DNA of 64,000 nt from Clostridium sp. Marseille-P299 (GTDB lineage: Bacteria; Bacillota; Clostridia; Lachnospirales; Lachnospiraceae). Shown one piece after another: positions 35,660 through 44,456 of the stretch. The notes below the pieces were generated by a model. It saw nothing but the letters and a program-made list of their open reading frames with translations. It searched no databases and was not told the DNA's origin. The stretch lies in contig NZ_FJVE01000007.1 of NCBI RefSeq assembly GCF_900078195.1, positions 1,240,001-1,304,000 on the forward strand. Reading direction: 5' to 3'. Numbering within the stretch: the first letter of the stretch is position 1; each line of letters begins with the position of its first letter. The position numbers were made by a program, and so were the translations under genes.

Positions 35660-36995
35660 CTACATTACAACGGTGAAAGAACAGATACGTAATAAAAAGG
35701 CAAAATTACTGATTGAAGATGAACTAAAAGATCATATTGAAGAGCAGATAAAGGCATATCAAGAGGATGGAGTTAGTTATGAAGAAGCTGAGAAAATGGC
35801 AGTACTTGATATGGGTGACCCAATTGAAGTGGGAACAGAGTTAAATCGTATCCATCGTCCGAAGCTCGAAAAAAAGCTACTTATGATGGTTATAATTTTT
35901 AGTGTTTTTAGTCTTATCCTACAGTATTTTGTAGGGCGTATATGTGTAGGGTTAAACAATCCGAATTATTTTATTGACCAACTAGGATTTACTATTATAG
36001 GAATTATAATTATGGTTCTGATTTATTTTTTTGACTATACCATTATTGGAAAATATCCATTTCTGATTTGGAGTATTTTTTATCTATTTGGTATTTATAG
36101 AGTGTTATATGGACATCGTTATTTTGGTAAAGTGGGCGGGATATTTACTTTGCTGTATTTATTTATCCCCTTATTTGCAGGTGTATTGTTTCGTTTACGT
36201 AATATGAAAATTAAAGGATTAATTATATCTGGGATTATTGGCGGAATGCCTATATTGCTCGCAATGAAAGGAAGTAGCTTTTCAGCAATGGTTCATTATT
36301 GCATTATTTTATTTATTATTATGAATATTGCAGTAGGAAAGCGTTGGTTTGGTATTAAAAAAAGACTTGGATATTTAATTGTATGGACTGGAATGATTGG
36401 AATACCTCTTGTATTCTTCGTTGCATGTTATGTATCGGGAATGCCTTTAATAAATGAATATCAAAAAATACGCTGGCAAGAAATTTTTCTAACATTAAGC
36501 AATAATAATATTTTTTATAGATCAAATTTTGCAAGACAAGCAATGACTAATACAAAAATCATTGGTAGCAATACAGAACTTTTAAAGAACAATTCTTGGA
36601 TTGGTAGCGATTATATTCTGGTATTTATTTTTAATATGTTTGGTCTGATTATGGGATTAATTACGGTTGGATTAGTATTATTTTTATTGTATAAAGCTTT
36701 TGGGATTGCAAGAAAGCAAAGAAGTGTTTTAGGCTATATGGTTGGAATGTTTTGTGCGTTATCTTTCCTTGTGCAAACAATGTTTTATTTTATATCAAAT
36801 TTAGGATTCTTTCAAATCAATGATGTGGTAAGTCAACAAGTACTTCCTTTCCTATCAAGTGGGGGGAGTAATATCGTTTATTCATACGCGGTAGCAGGAT
36901 TGTTATTATCGGTTTATCGAAACTCAGATGTTGTCTCAGATAGAATAGTTTTAAATAAAACTTCCTTACTAGGTAAAATTAGGTTAAGGTCATAG
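35646..36995 (+). CDS. HAAS/permease-prefix domain fused to a SEDS (FtsW/RodA/SpoVE) membrane protein
   Basis: This 449-residue protein starts with a soluble helical domain (about 1-75: LIEDELKDHIEEQIKAYQEDG, AVLDMGDP) of the type found beside PadR genes, then about ten membrane helices. The SEDS hallmark PFLSSGGSNIV is near the end. SEDS proteins polymerise glycan strands from lipid II. The catalytic aspartate region, normally HTDFIFA, reads GSDYILV, so the Asp is kept, but the following acidic pair is absent, and activity is uncertain. There is no partner class B PBP nearby. AGGAGG precedes the ATG. Confidence 0.85.
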   Translation: MAWSDYITTVKEQIRNKKAKLLIEDELKDHIEEQIKAYQEDGVSYEEAEKMAVLDMGDPIEVGTELNRIHRPKLEKKLLMMVIIFSVFSLILQYFVGRICVGLNNPNYFIDQLGFTIIGIIIMVLIYFFDYTIIGKYPFLIWSIFYLFGIYRVLYGHRYFGKVGGIFTLLYLFIPLFAGVLFRLRNMKIKGLIISGIIGGMPILLAMKGSSFSAMVHYCIILFIIMNIAVGKRWFGIKKRLGYLIVWTGMIGIPLVFFVACYVSGMPLINEYQKIRWQEIFLTLSNNNIFYRSNFARQAMTNTKIIGSNTELLKNNSWIGSDYILVFIFNMFGLIMGLITVGLVLFLLYKAFGIARKQRSVLGYMVGMFCALSFLVQTMFYFISNLGFFQINDVVSQQVLPFLSSGGSNIVYSYAVAGLLLSVYRNSDVVSDRIVLNKTSLLGKIRLRS

Positions 36996-37006
36996 ATTAA
37001 AATAAA

Positions 37007-37036
37007 GATTGCCGCCCTAAAAGGTCGGCAATTTTG
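37007..37036 (+). terminator. Intrinsic terminator of the HAAS-SEDS operon
   Basis: ATTGCCG-CCT pairs with AGG-CGGCAAT, followed by T residues. Confidence 0.85.
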
Positions 37037-37251
37037 TCAATTTACTTAACTGTTACATTTATTTTACAACAAAACAAATAACACCATGACTAGAATATCT
37101 AAGCAATTTGTGCTAAACTATAAGTATATTAATGTAGTATGTAGTTAATATAATGGTTATGAAAAAATGATATTTATATAAAAAAATATAGTGAGGATTG
37201 TGATTCAAGGAACTACTTATACGAATTCTACAATCATAGAAAGGAGCACAT

Positions 37252-37716
37252 ATGTTAGAAGTTGGAATGAAAGCACCGGATTTTACATTAAAAAATCAAG
37301 AAGGTAGCGATATATCATTAGTAGATTATAGAGGGAAAAAGGTAGTATTATATTTTTATCCGAAGGATAATACACCAGGCTGTACAGCGCAGGCTTGTGG
37401 TTTTGCAGAGCATTATCCTGATTTTATGGAGCAAGGAGCAGTTGTCATCGGAATTAGTAAGGACTCTGTGGAATCTCACAGAAAATTTGCTGATAAATAT
37501 AATTTACCATTTATTTTACTTTCAGACCCAGAGCTAGAAGCAATTCAAGCATATGATGTTTGGAAAGAGAAAAACATGTATGGAAAGAAGACCATGGGGG
37601 TTGTACGTACTACTTATCTGATTGATGAAGAAGGAATTATTATAAATGCCGCAACAAAAGTCAAGGCGAAAGAGAATCCTATGGATATGTTAAAGCTATT
37701 AGATGGAGAGAAATAG
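37252..37716 (+). CDS. bcp: Thiol peroxidase of the Bcp/PrxQ family
   Basis: This 154-residue peroxiredoxin has the PrxQ signature NTPGCTAQACGF, with peroxidatic Cys44 and resolving Cys49 five residues apart, so it is of the atypical two-cysteine type. It reduces hydrogen and organic peroxides using thioredoxin. The length is as expected. GAAAGGAG precedes the ATG. It is monocistronic. Together with the rubrerythrin fusion at 19308, it is part of the oxygen defence of an anaerobe. Confidence 0.94.
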   Translation: MLEVGMKAPDFTLKNQEGSDISLVDYRGKKVVLYFYPKDNTPGCTAQACGFAEHYPDFMEQGAVVIGISKDSVESHRKFADKYNLPFILLSDPELEAIQAYDVWKEKNMYGKKTMGVVRTTYLIDEEGIIINAATKVKAKENPMDMLKLLDGEK

Positions 37717-37744
37717 GAAGATTTATAAAATAAGTTAATACAAG

Positions 37745-37782
37745 AAGGGATATCGAATGTTGGTTTTCGATATCCCTTTTAT
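37745..37782 (+). terminator. Intrinsic terminator of bcp
   Basis: AAGGGATATCGA pairs with TCGATATCCCTT, followed by T residues. Confidence 0.9.
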
Positions 37783-37924
37783 TATAAAGTTTTAAAAACT
37801 TCATTTCTGACTAAAATTCTTAATAAATTGTGTTAAAAAATGCCATAAAATTGACAAGTGAAAAAACTAGACTGAAAGAAAGTTCTGATATCTTTTTTTT
37901 ATAAAAAGAGAAACAAGTAATAGT

Positions 37925-38034
37925 TGAAGAACAAAAGAAAGGTAAAGAACAAAAGAAGTGTAAAGTGCAAAAGACATGTACAGAACAAAAGAAAAGTAAA
38001 GAACAAAAAGAAAAGGTAAAGAGTTAAGAGAAAG
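37925..38034. repeat. Degenerate 18-bp tandem repeat, about six units
   Basis: TAAAGAACAAAAGAAAGG-like units start at 37925, 37943, 37961, 37979, 37997 and 38017. They run up to the ribosome binding site of the next gene. No other feature is seen in 37783-38048. Confidence 0.75.
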
Positions 38035-38048
38035 AGGAAGGGATTGTC

Positions 38049-40238
38049 ATGAAACTTAAAAAAGGTTTAAAAATAATTTCTTATTTTGTTGTTATGCTTT
38101 TATTATGCGTGTTAATGCCAATGAACATTGCAAACGCTGCGACAAGTATTTCAAAGGATGTCAGCAAAGGCAATATCGTGATAAGTAAATCTGGAAATTA
38201 TGTTATTAGTGGAGTCACAAATAAATACACGATTTTAGTGAAAAAAGGCGTAACGGCAAATATTACTTTTCAGAGTGTTGAGATAACGACTTCAGAAGAT
38301 AATATATATCCGCTAAAAATAGAAGATGGTGCAAACGCTAATATTATTTTAAAAGGTGATAATAAATTAAAAAATAATAATAACCATGCTATCAATGTAT
38401 TAAGTGGTGGTAAATTAACGATAGCTAGTTCAAGTACAGGCACCTTAACAGCTACCGGTGGTATTGAAGGAGCAGGTATTGGTGGAAGCGGCAGCATCAA
38501 TATTAAAGGCGGAACAATAAAAGCCATAGGCGGTTTGTATGGAAACGGCATTGGTTTTGGAATTTCATCAAAATCATTGTGGGAAAATAGTGATAAGAAA
38601 GCTGGTTCAATAACGATTAGCGGTGGTGATGTTACTGCAATTGGTGGTAAAAATGCCTCGGCAGGGATTGGATACTCAAGTACGAAAACGAAGGGTAAAA
38701 TAACAATCACCGGGGGTACTGTTTATGCAACCTCAGGAAGTGCCGGAATCGGAGGTTATGCTTTGGATGCGGGCAATGATATTATTATTAGTGGTGGTAA
38801 TGTGACTGCGATTGGTAATGCATATAGTGCTGGGATTGGAAATACAATAAGTGCTAAAAATACCACAGTTAAAATTAGTGGTGGAACGATAACTGCAATT
38901 TCTGATCGTGGCAAGGTATTGTATGATAGCAATTACTATCCAAGTCTTAATGATAGTTATGATGTTGCAGCAGATAACATAATAATTACTGGAGGTATGA
39001 CCTTTTTTGATTCATGTTCTTCAGAGCCAAAGAATGCCTCTGGTGAAAGCCTTCGTCATAAAATATATCAAAGCAAATCAGGTAAGATTAAAAGAATATT
39101 AGTAAACGAAACGACATATGGAATAAAAGACATGGAGTCCGAAGGCATTTTAAGTTTATGGTTACCAACTGTAAAAACGAATACCTTTTTAGACGTAGAG
39201 TTTGTTTCTGGTAGTAAAACGAAAATAAGCAAAGCGGATTATAACAAATATACCGAGTTGCCAAAAAATATGAACTTTGATTTAAGTGTTAGTGATATAG
39301 ATCTATATAGTAATTTATGCATATACAAAAATAAAATTTATGATATTATGGATAAAAATACAACGATCGAAGTCACAGGAACAACTTCAAATCATCAGAT
39401 TATTGTACATAGTGGAAATCATCGTATAGAATTTAATAATCTTAACGTTGATTATACAAAGCAAAGTGATAAAGATTTCTTTGTCATAAGTCCAAGGGCA
39501 AAAGTGCTTGTTCATTTGAAAAATAAAAACATGATTAAAACAGGGAATGATTCCATCGCGTTTTATGTAGGCCAAAATGCAGAACTATCCTTTACAGCAT
39601 CTTCGATAGAAGATAGTCTTATGTTAGAAAGTAAGGAAAATTCCAATAGTATTTATACTAGTAATGGCCGTATTAATCAATATGGAGGTACGATTTCTAT
39701 AAAAGCAGAACAGAATAGTTTTGGTATTTACCTTGGAAATCGTGGCGTGTTTACGTTGTATAATGGTATTTGTAATGGTAATAGTGAAAATAGCGTACTT
39801 GCTGGTTCAAATTATACAAATGTGATTGTACATGGTGGAACTCTAAACGCGGATACAATTGGTTGTCTGGAAGAAGTGACTGATTTAAGCAATCAAAATT
39901 TCACGATTACAAATGGTCAAGTAAATGTAAGTAATCGTATGATATTTACTAAGTTTTTTATCACTGGTGGAATCATTAATACGCATTTATTAGGTAGTGG
40001 AATTGGCACAGATATTACAATGTATGGTGGAAAAGTGTTAATGGATCAGTTCATTACCGATTATAGTAGTGTTTATGATAAAGAGAAGGGCAAGTATGTC
40101 TCCTTTCAATATGAAACACCAAATGGAGTATCAAAAGAATCTATGTTAGATGATACGAATATTTATGGTGGAGAAATAAAAGAGACTCATAACGTTACTG
40201 TAGATGAATTAAAAAAGATACAATATGGTCATCAATAA
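38049..40238 (+). CDS. Secreted repetitive beta-helix-like protein
   Basis: This 729-residue protein has a signal peptide (about 1-31, ending NIANAA). The first half contains repeats of the form I-T-I-S-G-G-x-V-T-A-I-G-G followed by S-A-G-I-G, typical of clostridial proteins annotated as carbohydrate-binding-domain containing. A parallel beta-helix is likely. The second half has similar but more diverged turns (ITGGIINTH, MYGGKVLM). No catalytic motif or cell-wall anchor is recognised. Binding of polysaccharide is a guess from the fold. Confidence 0.75.
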   Translation: MKLKKGLKIISYFVVMLLLCVLMPMNIANAATSISKDVSKGNIVISKSGNYVISGVTNKYTILVKKGVTANITFQSVEITTSEDNIYPLKIEDGANANIILKGDNKLKNNNNHAINVLSGGKLTIASSSTGTLTATGGIEGAGIGGSGSINIKGGTIKAIGGLYGNGIGFGISSKSLWENSDKKAGSITISGGDVTAIGGKNASAGIGYSSTKTKGKITITGGTVYATSGSAGIGGYALDAGNDIIISGGNVTAIGNAYSAGIGNTISAKNTTVKISGGTITAISDRGKVLYDSNYYPSLNDSYDVAADNIIITGGMTFFDSCSSEPKNASGESLRHKIYQSKSGKIKRILVNETTYGIKDMESEGILSLWLPTVKTNTFLDVEFVSGSKTKISKADYNKYTELPKNMNFDLSVSDIDLYSNLCIYKNKIYDIMDKNTTIEVTGTTSNHQIIVHSGNHRIEFNNLNVDYTKQSDKDFFVISPRAKVLVHLKNKNMIKTGNDSIAFYVGQNAELSFTASSIEDSLMLESKENSNSIYTSNGRINQYGGTISIKAEQNSFGIYLGNRGVFTLYNGICNGNSENSVLAGSNYTNVIVHGGTLNADTIGCLEEVTDLSNQNFTITNGQVNVSNRMIFTKFFITGGIINTHLLGSGIGTDITMYGGKVLMDQFITDYSSVYDKEKGKYVSFQYETPNGVSKESMLDDTNIYGGEIKETHNVTVDELKKIQYGHQ

Positions 40239-40255
40239 TTGATAATGTATAAAAT

Positions 40256-40311
40256 AAGAGGCTATTGCAAAATAGAGTTTTAAACAAACCTATTATGCAA
40301 TAGCCTCTTTA
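40256..40311 (+). terminator. Intrinsic terminator of the repetitive secreted protein gene
   Basis: AAGAGGCTATTGCA pairs with TGCAATAGCCTCTT, followed by T. Confidence 0.9.
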
Positions 40312-40325
40312 TTCTGATTATACGT

Positions 40326-40376
40326 CTATTTTTTCTTTACAGGATAACAAACTTCTGTAACAAATTCCTCTGGGTT
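40326..40376 (-). pseudogene. Possible 3' relic of a GyrI-like/AraC effector-binding gene
   Basis: The minus strand encodes sixteen residues, N-P-E-E-F-V-T-E-V-C-Y-P-V-K-K-K, then a stop. This matches the usual end of GyrI-like small-molecule-binding domains. A stop codon lies directly upstream in frame and no gene continues, so it is at most a remnant. The rest of the 40312-40692 gap has no gene. Confidence 0.3.
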
Positions 40377-40692
40377 TTATTAAATATGATTTTAACGATT
40401 GTTATTATGAAAGTTGTATTGCCTTAAGATACCGCACAAGCATAAAGGAGTTGAAATAGGTAATATCCTAAATTGATATGGACAAAAATGTAAAATTAAG
40501 ATATGATAAAAAGACATATTTATCCATATTTAACCAGAAGTATGTAAATACAAAATATTTAAGATTCTCTAAAGCTTATAGGAGAAGTAAAAATCGTGAC
40601 GTACAAGCAATTACTTAGGCACAAAGTTACGAAATAGAAACAGAACTCTTGTATATACAAAAATCATAAGAGAGGAAGCATAGGGTACAAGC

Positions 40693-41730
40693 ATGGGAAG
40701 CGAAAATATAATGATTGACGTTCAAAATTTATGCAAAGAATTTAAATCCTCAAAGAAATATCCTGGATTAAGAGGTGCCGTGAAATCATTATTCACGACA
40801 GAAACTGTTATAAAAAAGGCGGTTCAAGATGTAAGCTTTCATATCAACGAGGGTGAAATTGTTGGTTATATTGGAAGTAACGGGGCAGGAAAATCAACCA
40901 CGATAAAGATGATGACTGGTATTTTGGTACCAACCTCTGGTAAATGTCTAGTAGGTGGAATCGAACCTTATAAAAATAGAACGGAAAATGCAAAGCACAT
41001 AGGTGCAGTATTTGGTCAGCGAACACAATTGTGGTGGGATTTACCGCTTACCGAAACCTTTTCTGTTTTAAAAGAAATCTATCAAGTAAATGACGCTGAT
41101 TTTAAAATGCGTATGAGTTTTATTAATGATGTGCTAGGAATCAAAGAGTTTGAAAACAATACGGTTAGGACTTTGTCACTTGGTCAGCGTATGCGTGCTG
41201 ATCTTGGAGCAGCATTAATACATAATCCCAAGGTGTTATACCTTGATGAACCAACAATTGGTTTGGATGTTGTTGTTAAAGATAAAATTAGAAGAGCTAT
41301 TTTAGAAATGAATAAAGAATATAAAACGACAGTTTTATTAACAACTCATGATATGCAGGATATTGAAACACTTTGCCAGCATATTATTATCATTGACGAT
41401 GGAAGAAAGATTTATGATGGGACCCAAGAGGATTTAAAAGAGGCGTATGAGGCCGCCACTAAGTTAACTTTAAAAGTCGATTCCCCTGAAATGATATCGG
41501 CAACAGATTTATTATCCAATTTTAAGCTGGGAAAAGAACGTATGAAGTTAGATATCAACGGAAATAAAATTGAAGTTATATTTTATAAAAATGATATATC
41601 CGTAACTGACATTATGGCATATATCATGAAGTTTACAAATATCTCAGATCTGACAACAGCGGATGTAGATTTAGCTAGTATTATTAAGAAAATATATGAA
41701 AAAAATAGCTCTATACATCGAAGTATGTGA
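40693..41730 (+). CDS. ABC-2 type exporter, ATP-binding subunit (COG4586-like)
   Basis: This 345-residue ATPase has Walker A GSNGAGKST, an unusual signature LSLGQRMRADLG, and Walker B VLYLDEPTIGLD, followed by a C-terminal extension of about 100 residues. The LSLGQRMRA form and the HIGAVFGQRTQLWWDLP segment fit the COG4586 group, which pairs with two six-helix permeases as here. ATG 40693 is given; in-frame ATG 40711 (MIDVQNL) with GGGAAG upstream is a good alternative. Substrate unknown. Confidence 0.9.
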   Translation: MGSENIMIDVQNLCKEFKSSKKYPGLRGAVKSLFTTETVIKKAVQDVSFHINEGEIVGYIGSNGAGKSTTIKMMTGILVPTSGKCLVGGIEPYKNRTENAKHIGAVFGQRTQLWWDLPLTETFSVLKEIYQVNDADFKMRMSFINDVLGIKEFENNTVRTLSLGQRMRADLGAALIHNPKVLYLDEPTIGLDVVVKDKIRRAILEMNKEYKTTVLLTTHDMQDIETLCQHIIIIDDGRKIYDGTQEDLKEAYEAATKLTLKVDSPEMISATDLLSNFKLGKERMKLDINGNKIEVIFYKNDISVTDIMAYIMKFTNISDLTTADVDLASIIKKIYEKNSSIHRSM

Positions 41731-41767
41731 TAATGCGCTAGTTTAAAATAGGCGTAATGGGGGTACT

Positions 41768-42580
41768 ATGAAATATTTAACGAAATTAAAGGTTTACATT
41801 CCATTTATAGAGAATTCAATAAAAATAAATTTAGCTTATCGGTTATCATTCTTTATAACAATACTAAGTAGGTTTTTTACGATTATCGTTACATATTATT
41901 TATGGAAAGCAATCTATTCCTCAAGCACCGATACGGTCTTAGGAGGGTTTTCATTTTATGAGATGATTACCTATATTATAATTAGTTTCTTCACTTCAGT
42001 CATTGTAAATAGTGAGTCGAGCAATTCCATTGCTTATGATGTAATGGATGGAAGTATCGCTGCAAATTTAATAAAACCAATCAATTATCAATTGACGATA
42101 CTTGCGATAGGGATTGGAAGATTGCTTCTTAATTTTTTAACACTAGTATTACCATTTGCAATTATCTTTTGTGCTACAGGGTGGATTGATGCACCAACGG
42201 TCTCAAACAGTATTCTTTATATCATTAGTCTTTTCGTTAGCTTCCTTAATAATTTTTTATTTGGAAGTTGCTTTGCGGTGGTAGCATTTCATACAACGTA
42301 TTATTTTGGATTAGATATGGCAAAAACGGTGGTAACGAGATTTTTTTCTGGCAGTATCATTCCGTTAACATTTTTTTCACCAATGCTAGAACGTATTTTT
42401 ACGTTTCTACCATTTGCAACAATGAACTACACTCCAACGATGATTTATCTGGGTAAAATAACAGGGAGTGCATTAATAGAAGCAATTGTCTTACAGCTTA
42501 TTTGGTTAATCTTATTTTATTTCATAAATAAATTGTTATGGAAGCATGCGATTAAAAGGCTAACAATTCTTGGAGGTTAG
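41768..42580 (+). CDS. ABC-2 family permease, first (COG4587-like)
   Basis: This 270-residue protein has six hydrophobic segments and resembles the COG4587 permease group: YRLSFFITILSRFFTIIVTYYLWKAIY near the start and the conserved M-D-G-S-I-A-A-N-L-I-K-P-I-N segment around residue 97. It starts 37 bp after the ATPase gene and ends ten bases before the next permease start, so the three form one operon for a heteromeric exporter. Confidence 0.88.
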   Translation: MKYLTKLKVYIPFIENSIKINLAYRLSFFITILSRFFTIIVTYYLWKAIYSSSTDTVLGGFSFYEMITYIIISFFTSVIVNSESSNSIAYDVMDGSIAANLIKPINYQLTILAIGIGRLLLNFLTLVLPFAIIFCATGWIDAPTVSNSILYIISLFVSFLNNFLFGSCFAVVAFHTTYYFGLDMAKTVVTRFFSGSIIPLTFFSPMLERIFTFLPFATMNYTPTMIYLGKITGSALIEAIVLQLIWLILFYFINKLLWKHAIKRLTILGG

Positions 42581-42590
42581 AGAGGGGAAA

Positions 42591-43382
42591 ATGAAGCGAT
42601 ATCTTAAATTATATATTATATTTTTAAAACAATATATGAAAGCACAAATGCAGTCAAAACTTGATTTTATAATGGGATTCTTTTCATTCTTCTTAAATCA
42701 GATTTTAGGAATTGTGTTCATTTATTTAGTATTTGAAAAAATCCCGAATTTGCGGGGATGGAGCTTTGACCAAATGATTTTTATTTACGGTTATGCTCAA
42801 ATCCCACGTGGAATCGATCATTTTATCGCAGATTATTTATGGGTTTTTACAAGAAAGACAGTGCGTGATGGAAGTTTTGACCGCTATTTATTACGACCAA
42901 TTAATCCAGTGTATCAAATCATAATTGAACGGTGTCAGCCAGATGGTATCGGTGAAATATTAGTGGGGATATTGCTTGTCATATACTCCGCAAAGAATTT
43001 GAGCCTACAGTTTTCAATAATTAATATTTTATTATTTATTATATCAGTAGTTGTAGGAGCAGTTATTTTTACTTCAATTAAGCTATTTTTTGCAACCAAT
43101 GCTTTTTTTATGAAAGATGCATATAGTTTATTGTATCTAGCGTATAATACCTCTGATTTTGTGAAGTATCCTCTAGAAATTTATGCGAAACCTGCTAGAG
43201 TCATTTTAAATTACATTATACCATTTGGGTTTACAGCATTTATACCAGCGAGCTACTTTTTAAAAGCAAGTTCGGTATATGCAACCATAGGAGCAGAAAT
43301 TGTTATTGCAATATTAGCCTTTTTAATCGCATATAAGTATTTTTGTTTTGGATGCAAAAAGTATGAGAGTGCAGGGAATTAA
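42591..43382 (+). CDS. ABC-2 family permease, second (COG3694-like)
   Basis: This 263-residue six-helix protein is paralogous in layout to the first permease, with R-D-G-S-F-D-R-Y-L-L-R-P-I-N-P matching the segment of its partner. ATG 42591 follows GAGAGGGG; an in-frame start at 42570 would overlap the preceding gene. It completes the ATPase-permease-permease set. Confidence 0.88.
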   Translation: MKRYLKLYIIFLKQYMKAQMQSKLDFIMGFFSFFLNQILGIVFIYLVFEKIPNLRGWSFDQMIFIYGYAQIPRGIDHFIADYLWVFTRKTVRDGSFDRYLLRPINPVYQIIIERCQPDGIGEILVGILLVIYSAKNLSLQFSIINILLFIISVVVGAVIFTSIKLFFATNAFFMKDAYSLLYLAYNTSDFVKYPLEIYAKPARVILNYIIPFGFTAFIPASYFLKASSVYATIGAEIVIAILAFLIAYKYFCFGCKKYESAGN

Positions 43383-43423
43383 ATGAAATTTATAGGGGGC
43401 AGACCTTCTTCTATAAGGATAAT

Positions 43424-43451
43424 TTGACAAAATAATAAAGTAAGATATAAT
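43424..43451 (+). promoter_or_regulatory. Strong promoter in the gap after the ABC operon
   Basis: TTGACA and TATAAT, both perfect, are 16 bp apart. Transcription would begin near 43458 and meet the terminator at 43531. Confidence 0.75.
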
Positions 43452-43456
43452 CAAGG

Positions 43457-43576
43457 TAAGTGATAAGATATATGCAATGCCAAATAGGACTGTAATTGCA
43501 GTATATTGATTCATATATTAATTGGTAAACAAAAAGTGTTGTACTTCCTCTATATAAAACATACAACGCTTTTTTT
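43457..43576 (+). ncRNA. Candidate small RNA or attenuated leader
   Basis: About 120 bases lie between a consensus promoter and an intrinsic terminator and contain no credible reading frame. TGCAAT/ATTGCA can pair inside. It is either a free small RNA or the leader of the genes at 43600. Confidence 0.4.
43531..43576 (+). terminator. Intrinsic terminator upstream of 43600
   Basis: AAAGTGTTGTA pairs with TACAACGCTTT, followed by a run of seven T. Confidence 0.85.
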
Positions 43577-43599
43577 AATAAATGAAAGGGGTTGGTTGA

Positions 43600-43803
43600 T
43601 TGGAAGAAGAAAGTCGGCTAGAAGCCTTTGAAAAGATGCTAAGGGCAATTCAAAATGAATATGCGGATATTATTTTAAAGATGGAACAACTAAAGGCACA
43701 AGATAAAGTAAAGTCTGTGACTTATAAACAATTGATGGCAAGAAAACTTATGTATACACAAATGTTAGGGATTTATGATATATATGGATTAACAAAAAAG
43801 TAG
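43600..43803 (+). CDS. Small uncharacterised helical protein
   Basis: This 67-residue protein is highly charged and helical, with MLRAIQNEYADIILKMEQLK and a Tyr-containing tail. I recognise no family, though small clostridial proteins of this pattern are common. The TTG start follows AAAGGGG at about ten bases. It lies eight bases before the MmcQ/YjbR-like gene and is probably co-transcribed. Confidence 0.6.
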   Translation: MEEESRLEAFEKMLRAIQNEYADIILKMEQLKAQDKVKSVTYKQLMARKLMYTQMLGIYDIYGLTKK

Positions 43804-43811
43804 GTGAAAAG

Positions 43812-44138
43812 GTGCAAAAACGAGCTGAAGTAATCGCATATTGCAATAAATTTGATGAGGTTTATGAAGATTATCCTTTTCATGATTTAAATTGGACTGT
43901 TATGAGACATAAAAAGAATCAAAAAATATTTGCATGGATTTTTGAAAAAAATACTCATATTTGGGTAAATGTAAAATGTGATCCTGAATGGAGAGACTTT
44001 TGGCGCAATGCCTACTCGTCTGTAGTTCCAGCATATCATTTGAATAAGACGCATTGGAATTCAATCATTTTAAATGGTGAAGTCCCTGAAAAAGATATTC
44101 ATAAGATGATAGAGGAAAGTTATTATTTAACTAAATAA
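43812..44138 (+). CDS. MmcQ/YjbR-family protein
   Basis: This 108-residue protein matches the MmcQ/YjbR (DUF419) family: an early EVYEDYPFHDLNWTVMRH, a strand with FAWIFEKNTHIWVNVKCDP and HWNSIILNG. The fold resembles a DNA-binding double wing, but function is unproven. The GTG start has AGGTGAAAAG upstream. Confidence 0.85.
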   Translation: MQKRAEVIAYCNKFDEVYEDYPFHDLNWTVMRHKKNQKIFAWIFEKNTHIWVNVKCDPEWRDFWRNAYSSVVPAYHLNKTHWNSIILNGEVPEKDIHKMIEESYYLTK

Positions 44139-44196
44139 AAAGTAATTGAAGCATTTTCAAAGTAGAATGAATAAGTTTTGGTTTGGAGGTGTTAAG

Positions 44197-44322
44197 ATGC
44201 TTAAAATAATTACAAGGATTTATAAAAACACTGGGAATACAGATGTTTTAACGATTGCAGTGGAAAAAGGATGGATTTCAGAAACACAAAGAAAGCAAAT
44301 CACGAAGGAAAAAGTGGAATAA
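44197..44322 (+). CDS. XkdX-like small protein (41 residues)
   Basis: A short frame has a strong GGAGGTG five bases before the ATG. The pattern I-x-R-I-Y-K, then V-E-K-G-W-I-S-E-T-Q, then Q-I-T resembles XkdX-family proteins, tiny proteins first seen in defective phage PBSX. No other phage gene is near. It lies 58 bp after the MmcQ/YjbR-like gene. Confidence 0.6.
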   Translation: MLKIITRIYKNTGNTDVLTIAVEKGWISETQRKQITKEKVE

Positions 44323-44456
44323 ATGCCTTTGTTTTCTGAATTTATAATATACTTATATTAGATTTTTAAAGGATTTCATAAGATATATTTCTAAAATAGG
44401 AATGACTAACGGCACTATGAAATATAATGCAATAAAGATTATTTTGTGGTGAAGTT

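Noticed and set aside
38270..38710. 146-residue minus-strand frame
   Set aside because: It is the low-complexity complement of the Gly/Ile repeats of the secreted protein gene.
44197..44322. Prophage
   Set aside because: The XkdX-like gene is alone; no tail, capsid, integrase or lysis gene is present nearby.
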